Below the pieces are notes generated by a model. It made no database searches, was not told where the DNA came from, and saw only the letters and a program-made list of their open reading frames with translations. Shown here in pieces: positions 1 to 9,041 of a stretch of DNA of 64,000 bases (its first letter is position 1; every line of letters starts with the position of its first letter). Source of the DNA: Burkholderiales bacterium 67-32 (GTDB taxonomy: Bacteria; Pseudomonadota; Gammaproteobacteria; Burkholderiales; Burkholderiaceae_B); the NCBI GenBank assembly GCA_001898625.1, contig MKUP01000010.1:62001-126000 (forward strand). The letters are read 5' to 3'. The translations under genes were made by a program, and so were the position numbers.

Positions 1-1
1 C

Positions 2-682
2 GTGGTGCTGGAAGGGCGGGGCATATCCAAGACCTATGCCGAGGGGGACGAACGCGTCACCGTGCTGCGCGGCGTGGACCTGCGCGTGCGCCAGGGTGAA
101 ATGGTGGCCCTGGTGGGCGCCTCGGGCTCGGGCAAGAGCACGCTGCTGCACGTGCTGGGGCTGCTGGACCAGCCCAGCGCGGGCGAGGTCCTGCTGGACG
201 GCCAGGCGGCGGCCCGCTTCAACGAGAAGCAGCGCAGCCTGGCGCGCAACCGCAGCCTGGGATTCGTCTACCAGTTCCATCACCTGCTGGCCGAGTTCTC
301 GGCGCTGGACAACGTCGCGATGCCGCTGATCGTGCGCCGCATGGACCGCGCGCAGGCCCGCCGGGCCGCCGCGGAAATGCTCGAGCAGGTGGGCCTGGGG
401 CAGCGGGCCACCCACCACCCCGGCCAGTTGTCCGGCGGCGAGCGCCAGCGTGTGGCGCTGGCCCGTGCGCTGGTGACGCGGCCGCTGTGCGTGCTGGCCG
501 ACGAACCCACCGGCAATCTCGACCGCCATACGGCGCGCGAGGTGTTCGGCCTGCTCAAGCGGCTGAACCAGGAGCTGGACATGGCCTTCGTCATCGTGAC
601 TCACGATGCCGAGCTGGCGGCGCTGGCCGACCGGCAATTGAAGATGGCCGACGGCCTGCTGGCCGAGGAAGTTTCCGCCTAG
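2..682 (+). CDS. lolD: LolD, lipoprotein-releasing ABC transporter ATPase (5' end may lie outside the window)
   Basis: This is the cytoplasmic ATPase of the LolCDE complex, which uses ATP to release outer-membrane lipoproteins from the inner membrane to the carrier LolA. Visible motifs are Walker [10 protein letters not shown] (residues 39-47), the Q-loop in QFHHLL (about 91), the signature LSGGE (143-147) and Walker B LADEPTGN (165-172). The QFHHLL context and overall length (226 aa) fit LolD better than other ABC ATPases. The readable start is a GTG at base 2, so a few N-terminal codons and the ribosome binding site may lie upstream. The stop is followed 25 bases later by the TatD-family gene on the same strand. 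lolC would be expected immediately upstream but is not visible. Confidence 0.93.
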   Translation: MVLEGRGISKTYAEGDERVTVLRGVDLRVRQGEMVALVGASGSGKSTLLHVLGLLDQPSAGEVLLDGQAAARFNEKQRSLARNRSLGFVYQFHHLLAEFSALDNVAMPLIVRRMDRAQARRAAAEMLEQVGLGQRATHHPGQLSGGERQRVALARALVTRPLCVLADEPTGNLDRHTAREVFGLLKRLNQELDMAFVIVTHDAELAALADRQLKMADGLLAEEVSA

Positions 683-707
683 CACGGCGAGGCGGTAAAG
701 TGGATCG

Positions 708-1517
708 ATGCTGATCGATACCCATTGCCACCTCGATGCGGCCGAGTTCGGCCGCGACCGTTCGGATGTTGCCCGGCGGGCCTGTGCTGCCGGCGTGGCC
801 GGCATCGTCATCCCCGCCGTGGCGCGCGACAATTTCTCCACCGTGCGGGACCTGGCCCATGCGCTCCCGGGCGGCGCATACGCGCTGGGCATCCATCCCA
901 TGTACGTGCGCCACGCCGCCGACCAGGATCTGGACCGCCTGCGCGACGCGGTGGCCCAGGCCATGGGCGATCCGCGTTTCGTCGCGGTGGGCGAGATCGG
1001 CCTGGATTTCTTCGTCGAGGACATCGCCCAGGGCGAGCAGCGCGCGCGCCAGGAACGCTTCTACCACGCCCAGCTCAAGCTGGCGGCCGAGTTCGGCCTG
1101 CCCGTGCTGCTGCACGTGCGCCGTTCGCAGGACGTGTTGTTGAAATACCTGCGGCGTGTGGAGGTTCCGGGCGGCATCGCCCATGCCTTCAACGGCAGCC
1201 GGCAGCAGGCCGACCTGTTCGTCGCACGCGGGTTCGCGCTGGGCCTGGGCGGGGAAATGACCTATGAGCGTTCGCGCAACATCCGCCGGCTGGCGACCGG
1301 GATGGACCTGGCCGCGCTGGTGCTGGAAACCGACGCGCCCGACATCCCGCCCGCCTGGCTGCCGCGCGATGACCGGCGCAACGAGCCCGCGGAACTGCCG
1401 CGCATCGCCGCGGTGCTGGGCGAGCTGCGCGGCCTGCCTGTGGCCGAGATCGCTGCGGCCACGTCGGCCAATGCGCGGCGGGTATTGCCGCGCCTGAGCG
1501 AGGCGCTGGCGGCCTGA
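708..1517 (+). CDS. TatD-family metal-dependent hydrolase
   Basis: A 269-residue TIM-barrel metal-dependent hydrolase of the TatD/YcfH/YjjV family, members of which act as nucleases or deoxyribonucleases. The metal-binding signatures are clear: THCHLD at residues 5-10 (H6, H8), GEIGLD with E96, a histidine in LLHVRRS and ETDAP near residue 205. The length is normal for the family. Paralogues are hard to separate by eye, so no symbol is given; the sequence recalls YjjV as much as TatD itself. It follows lolD by 25 bases and could be cotranscribed with it. Confidence 0.88.
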   Translation: MLIDTHCHLDAAEFGRDRSDVARRACAAGVAGIVIPAVARDNFSTVRDLAHALPGGAYALGIHPMYVRHAADQDLDRLRDAVAQAMGDPRFVAVGEIGLDFFVEDIAQGEQRARQERFYHAQLKLAAEFGLPVLLHVRRSQDVLLKYLRRVEVPGGIAHAFNGSRQQADLFVARGFALGLGGEMTYERSRNIRRLATGMDLAALVLETDAPDIPPAWLPRDDRRNEPAELPRIAAVLGELRGLPVAEIAAATSANARRVLPRLSEALAA

Positions 1518-1614
1518 GCGCCGCCCGGCCGCATCCCGGACAGATTCGTCCCAGCGGGGGCTGCGCGGCAGCCCCGGCATGCCTACCATCCTGGCCTTGG
1601 GCCGGAGGAAGGAC

Positions 1615-4014
1615 ATGCTGCGTTTCGCATTGGTGGCGTTCGTGCTGGGCACGGCGGGGGTGCATGGACTGCCGGCGGTGCCGGCGGCCTGGGTCTCGAT
1701 GCTCGTGGGCGTGGCGGTATCGGGGATGTGTGCCGTGTGGGGACGATTGCTGCAACGCCGCCGGCAGCCTGGCCGCGTGGCCGTCCTGCTCGCGTTCGCG
1801 GCTTGCGCGGCGGGGGCCGGTCTCGCGCTGGCGCGTATCGACCTGCGCTTGCAGGATGGCCTGTCGGCGGAGCAGGAGAATGTGCCCCTGGAACTGGATT
1901 ACCTCGTCACCAGCCTGTCCACGGCGACCGCGTCCGGCCAGCGTTTCGAGGCGACGGTGCTGGACCCGCCGGCCGGCGTGCCTGGCCAGGTGCAACTGTC
2001 GTGGTGGGGGCCGGCCGCACAGGTGGTGCCGGGCGAACGCTGGCGCGGCACCGTGGTGCTGAAGCGGCCTCATGGCAATCTGAATCCCCATGGCTTCGAC
2101 TACGAGGCCTATCTGTTCGAACGCGGCATACGGGCGACCGGATCGGTGCGCGGCCGTCCCGCCAGGGTGGCGGACGATCCCTACGCCAGTTTCGACGTGG
2201 CGGTGCAGCGGGTGCGCCATGTGTGCCGCGCGGCCCTGCGCCAGGCCCTGGAAGGCAAGCGCTACGGCGCCGTGCTGGCGGCCCTGGCGATGGGCGACCA
2301 GGCTGGCGTGGACCCGCGCGACTGGGACACTTTCAACCGCACCGGCATCACCCATCTGGTGTCCATCAGCGGCCTGCACGTGACGATGCTGGCCGCGCTG
2401 GCGGGATGGGCGGTGCTGCAGGCCTGGAAGCGCTGCAGCTGGGGCGGCATCCGATTGTCCGAGCGGCATCCCGCCCAGGTCGCTGCCGCCGGTGCGGCGC
2501 TGGCCGGGGCGTGGCTGTACTGCCTGCTGGCGGGGTGGGGCGTGCCGGCTCGGCGGACCTTCTTCATGCTGGCCGTAGTGGCGGGCGCGGCGGCATGGCG
2601 CGTGCCGGTGTCCGGCTCGCGGGTGTTGGCGCTGGCGGCGGCGCTGGTCTGCGCGCTGGATCCCTGGGCCCCGCTGGCGGCCGGTTTCTGGCTGTCGTTC
2701 GGCGCGGTGGCGCTGCTGATCCTGTGCGGCGGCGGGCGCTGGCGGCAACGCGACGAATCGGCTCCGGCCGCCGCATGGTCCGCGCGGCTGGCGGCCTCGG
2801 TGCGCGAAGGTGCCCGTGCGCAGGCGGCGCTGACCGTGGGCCTGCTGCCGGCGCTGGCGCTGCTGTTCCAGCAGGTGTCGCTGGTATCGCCGCTGGCCAA
2901 CGCCGTGGCCATTCCGGTGGTCAGCCTGCTGGTCACGCCGCTGGCGCTGGCGGCGCTCGCGCTGTGCGTCGTGCCGGGACTGGCGCAGGCGGGTGCGGTC
3001 GCGGCGGCCATCGCCCATGGGGTGTTCGAAGGGTTGATGGTGCCCCTGCAGTGGCTGGGCGAGACCCGGCTGGCGGCCGTCTCGCTGGCGGCGCCGCCCT
3101 GGCCGCTGTTCGCGCTGGCGCTGGCCGGCGTGGTCTGGGCCCTGCAGCCGCGCGGCCTGCCAGGGCGCTGGCTGGGGCTCGTGCTGCTGGTGCCCCTGCT
3201 GGCCTATCGGCCCATGCGCCCCGCGCCGGGAGAATGGCGGCTGGCGCTGCTGGACGTGGGGCAGGGCACCGCCATCGTGGTGGAGACGGCACGCGCGACG
3301 CTGTTGTACGACACCGGGCCGCCCTATGGGGAACAGGCCGATGCCGGCGGGCGCGTCGTCTGGCCCTATCTGCGTGCGCGGGGCATAGACGCGCTGGAAC
3401 ACGTGGTGGTATCGCACGCCGACGCGGACCATGCGGGCGGCCTGCGCTCGGTACTGGCGGCCTTGCCGGTTGCGCGGGTGCATGCATCCTACGATCTGGC
3501 GTCCTTGGACATCGGACAGGCGGCTTTTTCACGCTGCGCGGCCGGGCAGCGCTGGACGGTGGACGGCGTGGCATTCGAGTTCCTGCATCCGGACTCCCCC
3601 GAGGGCGAGGTGCCGGCGCGCCGGCGCAACGCGCACAGCTGCGTGCTGCGGGTGCGCGGCGCACACCACACGGCCCTGTTGACGGGGGATATCGGCGCGG
3701 CCGAGGAGGCGGGCCTGGCAGCCATCGAGAATCTGGCCGCCGATGTGGTGGCCGTGCCGCATCACGGGTCGCGGGGCTCGTCCAGCCCGGCGCTGGTTTC
3801 GGCCGCGCGGGCGTCGCATGCCGTGGCGCAGGCGGGCTACCTGAACCGCTACCGCCATCCGCATCCCGACGCGGAGCAGCGGTGGCGGCGCGCGGGCGCC
3901 GTGTTCCACCGCACCGACAGGCACGGCGCGCTGGTGTTCACCTCGCGCGCGGCGGGGCTGCGGGTCGAACGCGAGCGCGAGACCAGGCGCCGCTATTGGC
4001 ACACCGCGCCCTGA
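1615..4014 (+). CDS. comEC: ComEC/Rec2 DNA-uptake channel protein
   Basis: A polytopic inner-membrane protein that carries single-stranded DNA into the cytoplasm during transformation. It has N-terminal membrane segments, a central competence domain with many hydrophobic helices (motif HLVSISGLHV near residue 250), and a C-terminal metallo-beta-lactamase-like domain starting at LALLDVGQGTAIVVE, with the metal motif SHADADH near residue 600. The start at 1615 is preferred over the in-frame ATG at 1579 because GGAGGAA lies just upstream of 1615. The resulting 799 residues match the family. The gene looks intact. It is the last host gene before the foreign block, whose left boundary falls within roughly 50-250 bases of this stop codon. 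Confidence 0.93.
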   Translation: MLRFALVAFVLGTAGVHGLPAVPAAWVSMLVGVAVSGMCAVWGRLLQRRRQPGRVAVLLAFAACAAGAGLALARIDLRLQDGLSAEQENVPLELDYLVTSLSTATASGQRFEATVLDPPAGVPGQVQLSWWGPAAQVVPGERWRGTVVLKRPHGNLNPHGFDYEAYLFERGIRATGSVRGRPARVADDPYASFDVAVQRVRHVCRAALRQALEGKRYGAVLAALAMGDQAGVDPRDWDTFNRTGITHLVSISGLHVTMLAALAGWAVLQAWKRCSWGGIRLSERHPAQVAAAGAALAGAWLYCLLAGWGVPARRTFFMLAVVAGAAAWRVPVSGSRVLALAAALVCALDPWAPLAAGFWLSFGAVALLILCGGGRWRQRDESAPAAAWSARLAASVREGARAQAALTVGLLPALALLFQQVSLVSPLANAVAIPVVSLLVTPLALAALALCVVPGLAQAGAVAAAIAHGVFEGLMVPLQWLGETRLAAVSLAAPPWPLFALALAGVVWALQPRGLPGRWLGLVLLVPLLAYRPMRPAPGEWRLALLDVGQGTAIVVETARATLLYDTGPPYGEQADAGGRVVWPYLRARGIDALEHVVVSHADADHAGGLRSVLAALPVARVHASYDLASLDIGQAAFSRCAAGQRWTVDGVAFEFLHPDSPEGEVPARRRNAHSCVLRVRGAHHTALLTGDIGAAEEAGLAAIENLAADVVAVPHHGSRGSSSPALVSAARASHAVAQAGYLNRYRHPHPDAEQRWRRAGAVFHRTDRHGALVFTSRAAGLRVERERETRRRYWHTAP

Positions 4015-4289
4015 TGAGCCGCGCCGCGATATTTGCGGGTCCAGACGCGCGATAAATGAAGGGGAGTCAAATTTCACATAGCGAAAAGGAATTAGGTGTC
4101 AGAAAAATTGAGTACGCTCCGCTTCCACAATCCTGGCGGTTGCGATGAAAAACGGCAGCGTTTGATGGTATGCCCCGAAAGCCACTACGCTGGAGTTATC
4201 CACAACCCCATGAGTAAGCGGGCGAATGTTGCTCTGATCAAGGTCCCTCGTTACGGTCTACCTGCCATCAGATCACATTGCCTGCCCTG
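4015..4289. other. Gene-free left flank of the island, candidate element end
   Basis: About 275 bases between the comEC stop and the tail-tip gene stop. The first 35 bases are host-like GC-rich sequence, after which the composition becomes AT-richer. Seen here are GATAAAT at 4051-4057 (its complement ATTTATC occurs twice near the right end), CCACAATCCTGGC at 4125-4137 (a 12 of 13 match to 16393-16405) and a perfect DnaA-box-type nonamer TTATCCACA at about 4197-4205, whose inverse occurs at about 16406-16414. These shared motifs could be transposase-binding end repeats. A small plus-strand ORF from 4096 overlaps the end of the tail-tip gene and has no recognisable features, so it is not called. 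Confidence 0.4.
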
Positions 4290-7200
4290 TCATATCGTGA
4301 CTTCGAGCGAAGCTCCCTCGATCACTGCTGCAGTGCCCGCCACCTTCGGCAGGACGTGAAAGTTCAGCTCGGTGCCGGCCGGGTACGGCGGCAGCAGTAG
4401 TTCACGACCTGCCACGGTGATCGAACCGCTGATTGGTACTTGTTCGAAGGGACCGTGATTGGCCGAGATTGTTACTTCTGCGCCATAAGCATTCTCCAAT
4501 TCCCACGCCAAGACGTAGCCGCCGGCTGAAGCTGATTCAAGGCCGACATTGAAGGCCCGGGCAATCAGACCATCTTCAGGGGGCATCGCGGGCGCTGCGC
4601 CCCAGCCATGCTCCATCGGATAGTATTCGTCGTACTCGTCCCGTGCGGTGATCCGAACTCGGCCCCGCTCCCCAGGCTCCATACCCATAATCCGGACGCG
4701 TTTTCCCGGCGTGGCGATAGGGCCAGCAAAGAGTGTCCAGTCTTCAGGCAAAGATCTCGGAAAGGTGCTCGCCATGTTTAGCGACGACAGTGTCGTGTCC
4801 AGCACGCCGGGGGCGTCTGCCACCGGCCATTCGCTAACCACGTCGAGGGCATGGGTGCGGCCTGCCGGTGGGTTACATTCGACGCTCAGCCAAGTATTGT
4901 TGGGACGCCTAACCCAGATGTAGAACCTGGCGCTGCCGGTCGGATTCTCGACCGCGCACGAAAGAGTGACCCGACGAATCAATCCTTCGTCTGCCGTCAG
5001 GGCTACCAGGCGGCCACTGTACGCCCATTGAGTCAGGTCGTGCGCCAACGCAACCACATCCCCGCGCTGAACCAGTGTCGCCTCCCAGCCGCTTTGCCAA
5101 ACGATGCGGCGGCGATGGAAGTATTTGGAGGCAGCCGCTAGGTTGACTTGGCGCTGGGCCTGCGTCGCCGGCATTGCGTACTGCGCATTGCTGGATTTTT
5201 GGTTAACCGGCTGGGGCACTCCGGGCACAGTCGCGTAAACCGTGTCGGCGGAGTAGTCCGTGTCGCTATTGGTGAACCCGAGAACGAACTCATCAATGGA
5301 TTCGTCCGTGTCGTAGCTGATCTGGAAGCTGCCGGCGATGATGTTGCCCATGCCGAAGGAGCCTACGGTAGGCTGGCCAGGTGCTTCCCACACGACCCCC
5401 AGCTTGCCAGTCGCCCAGGTCTTAGATGCGCGGCCGGCACCAGCGATGATGTCCAGGATCTCGCCGGTCGACATCTGCTCGGTGATCACCATCCGACACT
5501 CGAGGTTATTGGCCTGGCAGAAATGGCCCCAGGCGACGATGGCGGCGTAGTCGATGCGATTGTTGCTCAGCCCTGCGCCAAAGAGCCGCGGCCCATTGGT
5601 GGAATCCGGGCGGTCAAGCCAGCCTTGGCCGCCACCCAGGTAGCCCGGGGTAGCCGTGCTGTTGAGGAACCCTCCTCTGGCGTAATAGAGGAACAGCCAA
5701 GCCGGATTCGTGGTGTGGCCCCACGTCCACGGAGCGGCATCGTCATTCGGAAACACGCCGGGCATCCAGGGCGCCGCGCTGTCCCAAATCCAGTGCTTAG
5801 CACGAACGAACACGGAGAGACGATCCAGGCGGCCATTGAGTTGCCCAGATGCACGAATGAGCAATGCTAAGCGCCGTTGGGCCGGATACTGCGCAGTATC
5901 GATGCGGAAGAACTTGACGCGGGAGAGTTCGAGTTCGCTGATGTCGTTCGCTTCGGTGGGATCGGGCGTGGTGCGGCGCACCCGCACGTCGTAGTGGGCA
6001 GGCTCGGGCAGATAGTGTCGGAAGGTCTGGCGCACTGGTGTCGAGCTACCGCTGGAAATAGAAATCGGAAATGGAAATGCGGTCCAATCTGCATCGCCGA
6101 CCTTGCGGAATTGCGCTTCGAAGTCGCAGATAAGCGTCTCAATGCCGCCGCCGGCCGAGCGAAAAAGGCGTCCTGCGATGTCGAACTGGACATAGGTGCA
6201 GGCCGCGCCGCTACTACGCCGCTCGATCCAGCCACCATTGTCGACGCCCTCGTGCTGCTCAAGCTTGCCGCCTTCGGCTATCTGCACATTTGTTGGAAAG
6301 TCGTCACCTGCCCATCCGTCCGTGGTGTAACCCGTCAGACGGGTGCGATCGTACTGCCCATCGGGCACAAAGCTGTCGTGGCGAGACCAGGCCGTGTACT
6401 GGTCGATCATGGACGAGCCGATTCGCAGATTGGTCACTTCCAGGTCGCCGAAGCCCACATTGAAAATGCTGCAAAGTCGCTCGGAGTTGAAAGTCTCGTA
6501 ATAGCCGTATCCGATGACGATGTCCCGGTAGGTGCCTGGCAAGTCCCACGTTGGCACAGGTCCGGGCGTCTCGCTCCCGTTTTGCCAGTTGGTGTAAGAG
6601 TCGTACGCGGTGATCCGCTCATCGGGGATCGAGGGGTTGAACCGCGTCACAAAGATGTGGGGCTGGGTTACCGTGCCCCCGACCATCTCGTACTGCCGCT
6701 CCTGACCGTCCCCGTAGTAGCCATACCCCAAGCCATCGGGGGGCATCAGCTCAACCCAAGGCGCTTCTGGTGCACCGGACACAGCATCCCAGACGAAGGG
6801 GATAGCGGTTTTCGACTCGTACCGCGGCGTGTTGTTTACTACGAGGTGAGTGGTGCTCGGGTCGGGCACATTTTCCTGCCAGGGACGCGAGGCATAGTCG
6901 GGAAAAACTTGGTGTTCGCCCAGCAGCAGCATCAATGGGCTGTAAGGCCGAATCTGATTGCTTCCTCCATCCAGCGAATAATTGGATGGGTCATTCCTAG
7001 CCGCCGTAGCGGTCGGACGTTTCGGGCCGAACAGTGCTTGCGCAACGAATGACAGGGCGACGCCAATCGCCAGATTCACCGCCACTGTAATTGCGAACTG
7101 AATAGCTGCTACCGTTCCAGCAGTCTTGGTTGCCGCCACCGCCGATGCTGCCCACGCCTCACCCGCCCCGGTTCCATTTACGCATTGTTTAAGAACGAGT

Positions 7201-7436
7201 GAGTCGCTTGTTCCGACACGAGTCCGCCCCCAGCGTCGAGGCGGCATCTCTTGGTCATTGAAGATGCAAGCCAGCGGTGTGGCCTGCAGACCGATTCGTC
7301 TGACGATGCTGCTGATCGTGTCCCTGCCGGTACTGAAGAGCTGAAAGACTTCTCGACGCGAGCTAGGAAGAAGGGGATTCGAGAGGTAGATAGCTGTGAC
7401 GACGAACGGAGCGTGTCGTTCCGATTTGCGCGACAT
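4290..7436 (-). CDS. Phage tail-tip / host-specificity protein J (TipJ family)
   Basis: A protein of 1048 residues resembling the central tail hub and fibre protein (J/TipJ) that forms the tip of siphophage-type tails and recognises the host. Evidence includes the N-terminal hydrophobic segment (about residues 100-130) followed by LLLGEHQVFPDYASRPW, then FNVGFGDLEVTNLRIG, features typical of the J N-terminal domain, and fibronectin-like C-terminal segments. A stretch of about 100 residues separates LVVNNTPRYESK from FNVGFGDLEV; in relatives I remember this link as shorter. The ATG at 7436 is chosen; an in-frame TTG at 7460 is possible, and neither has a strong ribosome binding site. Normally it ends a long tail operon, but here the upstream neighbours are small unknown genes and mor, so the rest of the structural module is gone. 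The frame is open throughout, with no stops or frameshifts. Confidence 0.8.
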   Translation of the reverse strand: MSRKSERHAPFVVTAIYLSNPLLPSSRREVFQLFSTGRDTISSIVRRIGLQATPLACIFNDQEMPPRRWGRTRVGTSDSLVLKQCVNGTGAGEAWAASAVAATKTAGTVAAIQFAITVAVNLAIGVALSFVAQALFGPKRPTATAARNDPSNYSLDGGSNQIRPYSPLMLLLGEHQVFPDYASRPWQENVPDPSTTHLVVNNTPRYESKTAIPFVWDAVSGAPEAPWVELMPPDGLGYGYYGDGQERQYEMVGGTVTQPHIFVTRFNPSIPDERITAYDSYTNWQNGSETPGPVPTWDLPGTYRDIVIGYGYYETFNSERLCSIFNVGFGDLEVTNLRIGSSMIDQYTAWSRHDSFVPDGQYDRTRLTGYTTDGWAGDDFPTNVQIAEGGKLEQHEGVDNGGWIERRSSGAACTYVQFDIAGRLFRSAGGGIETLICDFEAQFRKVGDADWTAFPFPISISSGSSTPVRQTFRHYLPEPAHYDVRVRRTTPDPTEANDISELELSRVKFFRIDTAQYPAQRRLALLIRASGQLNGRLDRLSVFVRAKHWIWDSAAPWMPGVFPNDDAAPWTWGHTTNPAWLFLYYARGGFLNSTATPGYLGGGQGWLDRPDSTNGPRLFGAGLSNNRIDYAAIVAWGHFCQANNLECRMVITEQMSTGEILDIIAGAGRASKTWATGKLGVVWEAPGQPTVGSFGMGNIIAGSFQISYDTDESIDEFVLGFTNSDTDYSADTVYATVPGVPQPVNQKSSNAQYAMPATQAQRQVNLAAASKYFHRRRIVWQSGWEATLVQRGDVVALAHDLTQWAYSGRLVALTADEGLIRRVTLSCAVENPTGSARFYIWVRRPNNTWLSVECNPPAGRTHALDVVSEWPVADAPGVLDTTLSSLNMASTFPRSLPEDWTLFAGPIATPGKRVRIMGMEPGERGRVRITARDEYDEYYPMEHGWGAAPAMPPEDGLIARAFNVGLESASAGGYVLAWELENAYGAEVTISANHGPFEQVPISGSITVAGRELLLPPYPAGTELNFHVLPKVAGTAAVIEGASLEVTI

Positions 7437-7498
7437 GGAAGGACCTGTATTGAGGGACAACGGGAAAAGCAGACGCAGGCCTAGCGGGGGACCATTTG

Positions 7499-8248
7499 TT
7501 AAGTGTGATCGGGGTCCTGGTCTGCCAATGCCACGCCGGCTTGCAGCTCGAGTTCCTCACGAACTGAGGTCATGTACTGCCGCCGCTCTTGAAAAGTAGA
7601 TGGTTCGAAAAGTTGATCTTTGGCCGAAGCAATGGTGGGGAAGCGCTTGGCTCCGGCAGGCCCTTCAATTTTGAAAGCTTCAAAACGGAACAACGGCACT
7701 TGCGCATCGACGTTCCGACTGCGCAGATGGCTGGTGGAGGTGCCAATCTGCTCCATCAAGCCAATAATCCCGTGCAGCCGCATGAGGCTCTCTCGGAGCG
7801 CGATGGCCTGGCCGACATATGACTCACTTTCGATCTCTGCTTTCGCATGCAGCAGCTTTCTCCACAAAGCCGGGCGGCTTTCAAGTAGGGGGGTGAGTTC
7901 TACTTCGGCTTCGTCAACCAGACGGCGCAATCCGGTGGCCGTCTCTCGACAACGCTCGATAGCCTTGGTGCTAGCCTCGCACTCCGTCTCGGCTACGCGA
8001 ATCTTCGCTTCGATATCTTGAAGCGCCGACTCGGCGGAATCCCCAGTGGCGCACGCGGCAAGAACATCCTGCCGCATGCGTTTGAGTTCCTCAACATGGA
8101 AGGCGGCCCGTGCGAGATCAGCAGCACGATGCTCCTGCTGAGTGATCTGTTCGCGGAACACTGTGAGTCGACGACGTACGTCATCGATACTATGTTGATG
8201 AGTCTGCAAGTTGGCGCAAGCGGTGTCGAACAGCTGAATGGAAGTCAT
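7499..8248 (-). CDS. Hypothetical coiled-coil protein in the phage late module
   Basis: An unrecognised protein of 249 residues. The first two thirds are rich in Glu, Gln, Arg, Ala and Leu with heptad-like spacing, suggesting long coiled-coil helices (about residues 5-150). The remainder contains LFRFEAFKIEGPAGAKRFP and a charged helical tail. No signal peptide or membrane segment is visible. The start at 8248 is chosen because AGAGAGAAG sits 5-6 bases upstream; the longer TTG start at 8263 lies inside that purine run. The stop is about 60 bases before the J gene start on the same strand, so the two are probably cotranscribed downstream of mor. Its role is unknown. The genes I know just upstream of J in siphophages (NlpC/P60-type hub or assembly proteins) look different. 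Confidence 0.6.
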   Translation of the reverse strand: MTSIQLFDTACANLQTHQHSIDDVRRRLTVFREQITQQEHRAADLARAAFHVEELKRMRQDVLAACATGDSAESALQDIEAKIRVAETECEASTKAIERCRETATGLRRLVDEAEVELTPLLESRPALWRKLLHAKAEIESESYVGQAIALRESLMRLHGIIGLMEQIGTSTSHLRSRNVDAQVPLFRFEAFKIEGPAGAKRFPTIASAKDQLFEPSTFQERRQYMTSVREELELQAGVALADQDPDHT

Positions 8249-8272
8249 GTCTTCTCTCTGCAAATTTTTAAG

Positions 8273-8641
8273 CTATCGGGGGGTAAAGGGATGCTGACCA
8301 AGGTCTACAACACCTGCATCGCAGTCGAGCGTGGTCAATGCTTCGCTGAAGCTGATCTGGAGCTCGTTCGCAACGGCCTGAGCCCGGCGGCATAAGAGAT
8401 CCTCTTCAGCGAACTGACTCGTTGGCGCTCTATTCGCTTCCTCTGCACGCAGCAGCGCCAAAACTTCATTTGCGGCTTGTAAGTAGCCGAGACTTTTCTC
8501 AGCGGCATATGCACGCACAGCCCTATCGAAATCGCCGTCGTTGGTGGAAGGATTGGGAACGGATGTCAAGATAAGTTCCAGTAGATGATGAGCGGAGTAG
8601 TGAGCTGGGCTATGTCGTCGTTTTCGACTCTGCTGAGTCAC
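8273..8641 (-). CDS. Hypothetical small protein overlapping mor
   Basis: A 122-residue predicted protein that I do not recognise. It begins MTQQSRKRRHSPAHYS (a basic start) and continues with Ala/Glu/Leu-rich helical sequence such as YLQAANEVLALLRAEEANR and ELQISFSEALTTLDCD. The start is a GTG lying inside the 3' end of the mor-like gene (32 bases of overlap), suggesting translational coupling. Its stop is 24 bases upstream of the next gene. The LGYLQAANEVL segment recalls repeats seen in Mu-like phage scaffold or protease-associated proteins, but that similarity is too weak to name a function. No membrane segment is visible. Confidence 0.5.
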   Translation of the reverse strand: MTQQSRKRRHSPAHYSAHHLLELILTSVPNPSTNDGDFDRAVRAYAAEKSLGYLQAANEVLALLRAEEANRAPTSQFAEEDLLCRRAQAVANELQISFSEALTTLDCDAGVVDLGQHPFTPR

Positions 8642-8975
8642 GCGTTTCTCTCAGGCTATCGAGGCGCTTTCGTACTCGTGCCGCCTTAATGATCTGACGC
8701 ACTCTCATATCGCTTAGCCCGAAGCGATGCGCTATCTCGCGAACGTTTCTGCCATTGAACAGCTTGGCAATTTCCTGGTTTCGGGAGTCCAGCTTCGGCA
8801 GAATGTTCTTGGGAACGTACACACTGCTACCCCCAAAGTCGCGGAGAACTTCGTCAACACACTGCACGGCAAGTTCGTGCGTGCGTTCCAATTTGTCCGG
8901 CGCCAAGGCGTCCAAGACACGTCGCACCGCAAGGTATAGGGTTTCGGCAAAGCCGCTTTCGTCAATGCTCGCCAT
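8610..8975 (-). CDS. Mor-family transcriptional activator (Mu-like phage middle/late regulator)
   Basis: A 121-residue protein matching the Mor/C activator family of Mu-like phages, which bind promoters lacking a good -35 box and recruit RNA polymerase for middle or late transcription. Residues 53-65 (YVPKNILPKLDSR) form the family's linker strand and NQEIAKLFNG is the pre-helix motif. Residues 79-100 (REIAHRFGLSDMRVRQIIKAAR) form the helix-turn-helix, followed by a basic tail. The N-terminal 50 residues would be the dimerisation domain. It is the first gene of the leftward module and overlaps the next gene. A perfect palindrome (9042-9057) lies about 70 bases upstream and may control it. The gene appears intact, which is notable because its usual target operon is almost entirely missing. 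Confidence 0.75.
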   Translation of the reverse strand: MASIDESGFAETLYLAVRRVLDALAPDKLERTHELAVQCVDEVLRDFGGSSVYVPKNILPKLDSRNQEIAKLFNGRNVREIAHRFGLSDMRVRQIIKAARVRKRLDSLRETRDSAESKTTT

Positions 8976-9041
8976 AGAAATTTTTTAGCAAAGGCTTTTA
9001 GTGACGAGTTGGAGCTTCCGGCAGATTGGCATCCGCAGGTA

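Noticed and set aside
1189-3483. A 764-codon minus-strand frame opposite comEC
   Set aside because: Arg/Gln/His-rich composition with no domains, typical of antisense shadows in GC-rich DNA.
4096-4359. Small plus-strand frame at the island's left edge
   Set aside because: It overlaps the 3' end of the tail-tip gene, has no ribosome binding site and no recognisable sequence.
5877-7052. 391-codon plus-strand frame opposite the tail-tip gene
   Set aside because: Wholly inside the J gene on the other strand; no domain seen.
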